Shown here: positions 1 through 3,536 of the stretch, piece after piece
Position numbering within the stretch: position 1 is the first letter of the stretch
Layout of the letters: each line of letters opens with the position of its first letter
Origin: Nitriliruptoraceae bacterium
GTDB taxonomy: Bacteria; Actinomycetota; Nitriliruptoria; Nitriliruptorales; Nitriliruptoraceae
DNA length: 5,196 nucleotides
Assembly: GCA_007134165.1 (NCBI GenBank)
Contig: SLLJ01000043.1
Location: 1-5,196 of the forward strand
Reading direction: 5' to 3'
Made by a program: the position numbers and the translations under genes
The notes under the pieces: generated by a model
The model's input: the letters and a program-made list of their open reading frames with translations, nothing else
Told to the model about the DNA's origin: nothing
Databases searched by the model: none

Positions 1-108
1 ATCCACGTCCAGCTTCTCCTGGTTCTGGCTGGCCGCCGAGGCCCGGCCGTCCTCGCCATCGTGATCCTTGCACGTCTGTCCGGCTCGTCGATCGTCATTG
101 GTGCGCAC
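1..108 (-). CDS. Possible 5' end of an unknown hydrophilic protein, running off the window
   Basis: An open minus-strand frame starts at GTG 108 and leaves the window at base 1. It encodes a hydrophilic, acidic stretch that includes DHDGEDGRASAAS and ends QNQEKLDVD. In its second half most codons begin with G and end in G or C, as expected of real genes in this genome. The opposite strand is also open (a hydrophobic peptide ending at TAG 124-126), but its codon pattern is weaker and hydrophobic antisense peptides are common opposite acidic genes. The GTG lies 14 bases after the stop of the TetR-like fragment on the same strand, an operon-like spacing, although no strong ribosome site is visible. 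I do not recognise the family. Too little of the gene is present to assign a function. Confidence 0.3.
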   Translation of the reverse strand, partial: MRTNDDRRAGQTCKDHDGEDGRASAASQNQEKLDVD

Positions 109-122
109 CCCGCCCGATGCGA

Positions 123-278
123 CTAGCCGTCACCGGGGTCGTCTGGTTGCAGCGCACCCAGGGCGGCGTCGACCGCGATGGTGCGTAGTTCGTCGACTGA
201 CGCTTCGGGGAACAGGCTGGCGGTACGGGCGAGCCCGATGATCGCGAGGGCGGTTCGCACACGCTGTTCGAACGGGTC
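123..278 (-). pseudogene. C-terminal fragment of a TetR-like regulator
   Basis: Reading leftwards from about base 278 to a TAG at 123-125, the frame encodes about 50 residues beginning DPFEQRVRTALAIIGLAR and including SLFPEASVDELRTIAVDAAL. The pattern of two amphipathic helices ending in a short polar tail resembles the ligand-binding C-terminus of TetR/AcrR repressors, and codon third positions are strongly G/C. Upstream of base 278 the same frame continues but loses protein-like character, and no N-terminal DNA-binding helix-turn-helix is present. Most of the gene, including its start, is therefore missing. Family assignment rests on resemblance only; another helical regulator C-terminus is possible. 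The fragment cannot bind DNA as it stands. Confidence 0.42.
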
Positions 279-419
279 AGCTCGGTCATGCTCATGATCC
301 GTCGCGACACCTCCCTCGACGAGGCGACCGCACGCCCGCATGCCGGCGAAGCACACCTCCGCCGCCTCGTCACCCGCCTGGTCGAGCGGCTGGCCGCCGA
401 GCTCGCCCGACCGCGGTGA
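264..419 (+). pseudogene. C-terminal fragment of an unidentified, regulator-like protein
   Basis: From about base 264 to the TGA at 417-419 the plus strand encodes LFERVSSVMLMIRRDTS followed by LDEATARPHAGEAHLRRLV and a helical, arginine/leucine-rich end. Nearly all codons end in G or C and the peptide looks like the last two helices of a soluble all-alpha protein, plausibly a second TetR-type regulator. The frame is closed by a TGA at 198-200, no credible start with a ribosome site lies between, and the residues before 264 look random. The fragment overlaps the opposite-strand TetR-like fragment by about 15 bases around the TTCGAA at 267-272. Both lack their 5' parts. Family identity is uncertain. 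Confidence 0.35.
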
Positions 420-566
420 TGGCCGCAGCGCGTGGCAGAGGAGGGGTCCCGCGACGGCGTCCCGGCGGTGTCGCGGAACGCACCCGGTCACGCGGCCCGG
501 GGCGCGACCAACGGCGGTGTCGTGTCCGAGCCGCCGGTTACGTTCGGTGGTGAGGGAGGAAGCATC

Positions 567-632
567 ATGCCCAATCCACTGCTCGTCCCCGACGGAGCCA
601 GGCTGCACATCGAACGACGCCCAATCGGCGGG
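567..632 (+). pseudogene. N-terminal fragment of an alpha/beta-hydrolase-like protein
   Basis: ATG 567 is preceded by GGGAGGA six bases upstream, an excellent ribosome site. The first residues, MPNPLLVPDGARLHIERR, match the usual opening of alpha/beta-hydrolase fold proteins, in which a short beta hairpin carries a PDG-x-x-LH-x-E pattern. After about residue 18 to 22 the frame turns into arginine- and serine-rich, random-looking sequence up to its stop after base 1007; no G-x-S-x-G nucleophile elbow, aspartate or histidine of the catalytic triad follows. The gene is therefore cut off very near its start. The start and ribosome site look intact, so a short useless peptide may still be made. 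The hydrolase call rests on about 18 residues. Confidence 0.4.
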
Positions 633-709
633 GTGCACACGGCCCAGGGCAGCAGGTGGGCGAGGACGAAGAACGAGATCAGCGGTCGGTGTCGGATTGT
701 GGCTGCCAT
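626..709 (-). pseudogene. N-terminal fragment of a CPBP-type membrane protein
   Basis: Reading leftwards from ATG 709, with a GGGGGGA purine run about eight bases upstream, the frame encodes MAATIRHRPLISFFVLAHLL then PWAVCTPP. A short basic head followed by a hydrophobic helix beginning R-H-x-P-L-x-S-F-F-V-L-A and containing a tryptophan is typical of the first membrane segment of CPBP intramembrane proteases (CAAX protease / bacteriocin processing). After about residue 28 the sequence becomes random and stops at 488-490; the E-E-x-x-x-R and H-x-x-x-N/H motifs of the family never appear. It meets the hydrolase-like fragment tail to tail near base 626-632, and both have lost their 3' parts. 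An unrelated membrane protein start is possible. Confidence 0.38.
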
Positions 710-1238
710 GGTCGGTGTTCCCCCCGCCCTGAGCTATCCGACCGCCGGCCTGCGCTCAGCTGCCGTCCGCAGCAGCCTGTGCCGGCAACGTTCTCTCCGC
801 TACGGGTCACCCGACCATCCTGCCAGGTCGGAACGGGGAGCTGGGCCCACGGTCGTCGAGGTGACGGCGCGCCGGCGTCCAACGCCAAAGAAGGGACCGC
901 GCGGGCGGTTGACGGGACCTCCTGCCCTGGCGTCCGCCACCTGGTGGTCGGCGAGGCTCAGCCGGAGTCGGACCACCTCGAGCATCCGGTGGGTGCGCTC
1001 GGTGGTGTGACAGGCTGACCCGGAGCGCCACCTTCGAGCTCACCGGGGGAGCGACGCAGTTCATCCGGGGGAGCGACGCAGCTCACCCGGGCGCTGAGCT
1101 GCACAGGGGCGGTCGCGTCCGTGAGCGAGCTGCAGCCGGCCGGGTCGCTCGCCGTGCTCCATTCGAGCCATCCACGGGTCTGCAGTTGTCGCTCGCCACA
1201 GCCGGCTACTGAAGGCAGGCTGTCGTGCCGAACACCTG
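710..1238. other. Stretch without a supportable gene
   Basis: Several frames stay open here because of the high GC content, but none combines a start, a ribosome site and a protein-like sequence. The best coding-like segment is on the minus strand around 985 to 900, where MLEVVRLRLSLADHQVADAR could form an amphipathic helix, but it soon becomes proline- and arginine-rich and is unrecognisable. The only clear structure is the 22-bp direct repeat at 1043-1081. The stretch is best described as non-coding or heavily decayed sequence. Confidence 0.5.
1043..1081. repeat. 22-bp-period tandem direct repeat
   Basis: The 17-mer CCGGGGGAGCGACGCAG occurs at 1043-1059 and again, without a mismatch, at 1065-1081, giving a period of 22 bases. 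The intervening bases are similar (TTCAT before the second copy, CTCAC after it), and a third copy begins at 1087 with CCGGG before diverging. The repeat does not lie in a supported coding frame and 22 is not a multiple of three. It may be a remnant of a mobile-element end or a simple slippage product; the sequence does not decide. Confidence 0.75.
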
Positions 1239-1260
1239 AGAGCAAGGCATCTTGCGATGG

Positions 1261-1395
1261 ATGCTGGCGCTGACCGTGCTCCAGCGCGCGCTCCGGCACA
1301 GGGTCGCCGAGCAGGACGCACGGCATGCGTGGGCGTTCGCGATCGACGCAGTCAACGTCGGTCAAGGCATGCTCATGTCCATCGGCCCGCATTAA
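1261..1395 (+). pseudogene. Short coding-like fragment, unknown family
   Basis: A plus-strand frame is open from base 1240 and ends at TAA 1393-1395. From ATG 1261 it reads MLALTVLQRALRHRVAEQDA, then RHAWAFAIDAVNVGQG, ending MLMSIGPH. The codons are biased to G/C at the third position and the peptide looks like a helix followed by a compact hydrophobic end, so it may be the 3' remnant of a larger gene. No ribosome site precedes the ATG. I do not recognise the family. It lies just upstream of the broken helix-turn-helix gene and reads in the same direction. A chance open frame cannot be excluded. Confidence 0.28.
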
Positions 1396-1422
1396 GGGGG
1401 CAATCCGCGGGAGGGAGGTGTC

Positions 1423-1488
1423 GTGGAGTGGCAGGAGGAACTGGCGGTCGTGCCTGCCATGCGTGCACGACCGAGATCCCTCAGGTGA
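1423..1488 (+). CDS. Putative 21-residue minigene or remnant, coupled to the next gene
   Basis: GTG 1423 follows a GGGAGGGAGG purine run four bases upstream, a strong if slightly close ribosome site. The frame encodes a 21-residue peptide, starting VEWQEELAVVPAMRARPR, and ends at TGA 1486-1488. That stop overlaps the GTG start of the following frame (1485-1487) in a GTGA arrangement typical of translationally coupled genes. The peptide is too short to classify. It could be an upstream peptide that delivers ribosomes to the next start, or the joined remains of a longer partner gene from which the middle has been lost. The overlap is real in the sequence; its use is inferred. Confidence 0.3.
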   Translation: MEWQEELAVVPAMRARPRSLR

Positions 1489-1586
1489 CGCCGAGATCGA
1501 TCGACGACCTGATCGCCCGGGCTGACGAGCTCGACACCAGCGGGGAAGCGGCACGACAGCGCTACGGCAGGAACGTCGATGCCTGA
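1485..1586 (+). pseudogene. Internally deleted helix-turn-helix protein
   Basis: GTG 1485 to TGA 1584-1586 encodes 33 residues. The first part, TPRSIDDLIARADEL, matches the N-terminus of small actinobacterial proteins that begin with a S/T-I-D-D/E-L-I-A-R-A-D-E-L helix. The second part, TSGEAARQRYG, matches the recognition helix at the C-terminus of the same kind of protein, which normally reads W-A-A-I-G-x-x-L-G-T-S-G-E-A-A-R-Q-R-Y-G after some 60 or more further residues. Here the two parts are joined near base 1532-1536 without loss of frame, so the middle, including the first helix of the DNA-binding motif, is missing. The product is unlikely to bind DNA. The family knowledge is from memory and should be confirmed by a search. 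Confidence 0.5.
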
Positions 1587-1705
1587 CCGGCTTCGACCGT
1601 GACGGGCGACCCCGGTGGACACGCCCCCACCTGCAGCCGCGTCGTCGACCGGGCTGGACGCCAACGCGAGCAGGAGCGATCCGCAGGACAGCACCTGGCG
1701 GCCCT

Positions 1706-1731
1706 GCGGGATGCTGATGCTCGCGTCCCGC
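1706..1731 (-). terminator. Possible weak terminator of the lipoprotein gene
   Basis: GCGGGA at 1706-1711 pairs with TCCCGC at 1726-1731 around a 14-base loop, starting 13 bases past the stop codon of the minus-strand lipoprotein gene. There is no T-run. The stem is short for a terminator, so this is a position-based suggestion only. Confidence 0.25.
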
Positions 1732-1743
1732 GGTCGGGGTCGG

Positions 1744-2937
1744 TCAGCGGACGGGGACCAGGGTGCCCTCGTGCACGAGCGCGACCCAGATGGTGTCGCC
1801 GGTGTGCACGACGGTGCCTGGGCAGGCGTAGTCGTTGCGGTACCAGTCGAAGACGTCGTCGTCCGGGTAGGCGTCGCCGACGACGATGGGGGGTTCGAGG
1901 ACCACACCGTCAGCGGGGTTCACCCGGGTGAGCGTGCCGCCGAGGCAGTCGGTCATCCAGAGTCCGGCGGAGGTGGCCGTCAGCCCGGTCGGCAGCCGGC
2001 CGACCTCGATGCGGTGCACCAGTTCGCCGCTGGTCGCCTCGACCGCCACGAGCAGGCCCTCGGGCTGATGGCCGGTCCCCTCGATCGGGAAGCCGGCGAA
2101 CCAGACCTGACCGTCGAGCGCCACCGCGCTGGACAGCAGCAGGTCGTCGGGCAGTGCGACGTCCAGCGAGGCCACCTCGCCGCTGGACGGATCGAGGACG
2201 TGCACGCGTTCGGCTCCCGCCGGGCACGGCATCGCGTCGCAGTTGCCGACGAGCCACAGATCGTCATCGACGGCGAGCAGGACGCTGGTCCGCACGGCAA
2301 GGTCACCCCGGACGCCGTCGCCCGCCTGGATCACCGTCGCGCGGTCGGTGTCGGGGTCGATGCGCCACACCCACCCCTGCTCGCCGGCGTGTTCCCCCGC
2401 CAGCCACACGGCGTCGTCGGTGGCGGCCAGGAGCAGATCGGCGCCGAGGTCGTCGAAGGTGGCCTGTGTGGCCCCGTCGTCGAGGTCGATTCTGACGATC
2501 CCGTCGAGCCTGAAGCTGACCCAGGCCTCGTCGGACTCGAGGTGCTCGGGGTCGGCGGTGTCGCCGGTGCCGGTCCGCGCCGTCCACAGCGACCCGAAGG
2601 CGACCAGGGACGAGGTCAGTTGGTCCGGCCGGTCGGTGAACGGGGCGACCTGACCGTCGGAGGTGACCCGTACGATCGACCCGTCGTCGTGGACCACGAG
2701 CAGGTCGTCGTCGTGGACGGCCAAGCCGGTCGGGGTGCCTCCGGTGGACAGCGGTGTGCCTGCCTCGTCAGGCACTGCTGCAGGTGCCGCGGGTCCGCCG
2801 CAGCCGCCGGCCGCGAGCGCCAGCAGCACGGCCAGCGTGCCGCAGCGACGACGGCGCGACCCCGGGTGAGCCGTGCGTGTGGACATCGAGATGGTCGTTG
2901 GGTCGGTCGAGGTACGAAGGAAGCGGATGCCCGTCAT
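1744..2937 (-). CDS. Secreted lipoprotein with beta-propeller-like repeats
   Basis: The product, 397 residues from ATG 2937, has an RRRR cluster (28-31), a hydrophobic run and lipobox AGGC with the lipidated cysteine at 46, so it should be exported and anchored on the outer face of the membrane. A short P/A-rich linker follows. The rest repeats a blade pattern: a hydrophobic strand of the form D-x-(L/V/I)-W-(L/V/F/M) recurs with tryptophans at 118, 178, 228, 279, 327 and 384, about 48-60 residues apart, each followed by turns such as RIDPDT, VLDPSSG and RVNPADG. This is the layout of NHL/SMP-30/virginiamycin-B-lyase-like propellers with six or seven blades; no catalytic residues can be named. 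ATG 2937 is chosen because GGGAGG lies seven bases upstream; ATG 2955 would place that site inside the gene. ATG 2886 would give a more typical 28-residue signal peptide but has no ribosome site. A binding or sensing role is likely; the ligand is unknown. Confidence 0.85.
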   Translation of the reverse strand: MTGIRFLRTSTDPTTISMSTRTAHPGSRRRRCGTLAVLLALAAGGCGGPAAPAAVPDEAGTPLSTGGTPTGLAVHDDDLLVVHDDGSIVRVTSDGQVAPFTDRPDQLTSSLVAFGSLWTARTGTGDTADPEHLESDEAWVSFRLDGIVRIDLDDGATQATFDDLGADLLLAATDDAVWLAGEHAGEQGWVWRIDPDTDRATVIQAGDGVRGDLAVRTSVLLAVDDDLWLVGNCDAMPCPAGAERVHVLDPSSGEVASLDVALPDDLLLSSAVALDGQVWFAGFPIEGTGHQPEGLLVAVEATSGELVHRIEVGRLPTGLTATSAGLWMTDCLGGTLTRVNPADGVVLEPPIVVGDAYPDDDVFDWYRNDYACPGTVVHTGDTIWVALVHEGTLVPVR

Positions 2938-2944
2938 GTCCAGG

Positions 2945-2950
2945 CCTCCC
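2945..2950 (-). promoter_or_regulatory. Ribosome binding site of the lipoprotein gene
   Basis: On the minus strand GGGAGG ends seven bases before ATG 2937. This site decides the start: the upstream in-frame ATG at 2955 has no such sequence in front of it. Confidence 0.7.
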
Positions 2951-2955
2951 GTCAT

Positions 2956-3466
2956 GGCCCGCCGACGGCGGCGCCTGCTTCGATGGTGGCACCGCAGCCG
3001 GCCCCGCAGTACCCGGAGATGCCCCTAGCCCGTCATAGGGCGCAACGGGCGTGGGCTGTCGAAGGGTGGGCTGGTTGTGGGGTGTGAGGTGGTCGGGCTG
3101 GTCTCGGGATGGTTGGTTCGGGGTGGTCTGGGGCTGGCTGGATCGGCGGTGGGCTATTGTCGGCTGGCTGGGACGGCGGTGGGCTGTTGTCGGCTGGCTG
3201 GGTCGGGTAGTGGGTCCGCAGCCGGGTGTTCGGGAGCTTCGCAGTGGTTGGTCCTGGGTCTGGTGCCCGCTGTTTGGAGCCTGTTCCGCCGTGGGGTCGG
3301 GCGGCACCGGGGGTGTGCCTGCCGGTGGTTCTGCTTGTAGGGCCGGGCACGGTCTTTGGCGCTGGTCGTGAGCGCATGCTGCGCTCGAGTGTCGTGTGTC
3401 ACCGCGAGAGGTTGGCCGCGGTGTTCAGCCGCACGATGTCCACAGTGTGGTGATCCCTGCTGTGTC
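2956..3466. other. Long divergent intergenic region, G/T-rich on the plus strand
   Basis: This stretch separates the lipoprotein and HNH genes. From about 3050 to 3345 the plus strand is strongly enriched in G and T, with many GG and GGG runs, and it carries the 30-bp tandem repeats at 3133-3218. Its complement is open from 3377 to 3033 and would encode a proline-, threonine- and glutamine-rich peptide with 10-residue repeats (QPADNSPPP twice), but no ribosome site precedes it. Smaller dyads are GAGCGCA / TGCGCTC (3370-3386) and CCACA-G-TGTGG (3440-3450). No clear promoter for the lipoprotein gene could be picked out. Confidence 0.5.
3133..3218. repeat. 30-bp tandem repeat, about 2.8 copies
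   Basis: Units begin with GCTGGCTGG at 3133, 3163 and 3193. The first two full 30-base units differ at three positions, and the third is partial and more divergent (GCTGGCTGGGTCGGGTAGTG, ending near 3218). The unit contains TGGGCT[A/G]TTGTCG. The period equals ten codons. Read on the minus strand, the repeats give QPADNSPPP-type units, similar in composition to the proline-rich tail of the neighbouring HNH protein. Confidence 0.8.
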
Positions 3467-3492
3467 CGGGTCTTGCATCGCTGCCAGACCCG
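3467..3492. promoter_or_regulatory. Dyad / hairpin spanning the -35 of the HNH gene promoter
   Basis: CGGGTCTTGCA at 3467-3477 and TGCCAGACCCG at 3482-3492 are complementary at 10 of 11 positions around a TCGC loop. The dyad covers the proposed -35 element and ends just before the -10 and the LexA box. As DNA it could be a second operator; as RNA from upstream transcription it could be a terminator that isolates the HNH promoter. Confidence 0.6.
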
Positions 3493-3501
3493 TAGTAACA
3501 T
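3473..3501 (+). promoter_or_regulatory. Predicted promoter of the HNH gene
   Basis: TTGCAT (3473-3478) and TAACAT (3496-3501) are separated by 17 bases, the optimal spacing for a primary-sigma promoter. The -35 matches TTGACA at three positions and the -10 matches TATAAT at four. Transcription would begin near 3507-3509, inside the LexA box, leaving a leader of about 30 bases before GTG 3537. Confidence 0.5.
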
Positions 3502-3516
3502 AGAACATGTGTTCGA
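3501..3516 (+). promoter_or_regulatory. LexA (SOS) operator
   Basis: TAGAACATGTGTTCGA matches the mycobacterial/actinobacterial SOS box TCGAAC-N4-GTTCGA at 11 of the 12 defined positions; the only difference is A for C at position two. It abuts the predicted -10 and covers the predicted transcription start, where bound LexA would block RNA polymerase. Several 13E12-family genes of Mycobacterium tuberculosis are known LexA targets, which fits the DUF222/HNH gene that follows. Confidence 0.8.
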
Positions 3517-3523
3517 CACTGAT

Positions 3524-3528
3524 GGAGG
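3524..3528 (+). promoter_or_regulatory. Ribosome binding site that decides the HNH gene start
   Basis: GGAGG lies eight bases before GTG 3537. The in-frame ATG codons at 3507 and 3522 have no ribosome site, and 3507 lies within the LexA box. ATG 3507 would only be used if the transcript were leaderless. Confidence 0.65.
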
Positions 3529-3536
3529 CGGCACCC

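Noticed and set aside
1..126. Hydrophobic plus-strand frame ending at TAG 124-126, possibly a membrane protein end overlapping the TetR-like stop at CTAG.
   Set aside because: The opposite strand in the same codon register has a stronger coding pattern and hydrophobic antisense of an acidic protein is expected; the choice stays open because the window cuts the gene.
800..985. Minus-strand helix-like peptide MLEVVRLRLSLADHQVADAR.
   Set aside because: Coding-like for only about 35 codons, with no ribosome site and no family recognised; not enough to call a gene.
958..1554. A 198-codon minus-strand open frame.
   Set aside because: Its composition is random-like, it runs through the 22-bp repeat and the broken helix-turn-helix gene on the opposite strand, and it lacks a ribosome site.
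1615..3087. A 490-codon open frame on the plus strand opposite the lipoprotein gene.
   Set aside because: It is a GC-rich antisense shadow. The minus strand has a ribosome site, a signal peptide with lipobox and regular tryptophan blade repeats; the plus frame has none of these.
3033..3377. A 114-codon proline-rich minus-strand frame in the intergenic region.
   Set aside because: There is no ribosome site and the sequence is low complexity with tandem repeats; reported only as a possible remnant, not a gene.
3436..3444. ATGTCCACA resembles the actinobacterial DnaA box TTGTCCACA.
   Set aside because: A single near match with no cluster of boxes and no origin-associated genes; expected by chance.
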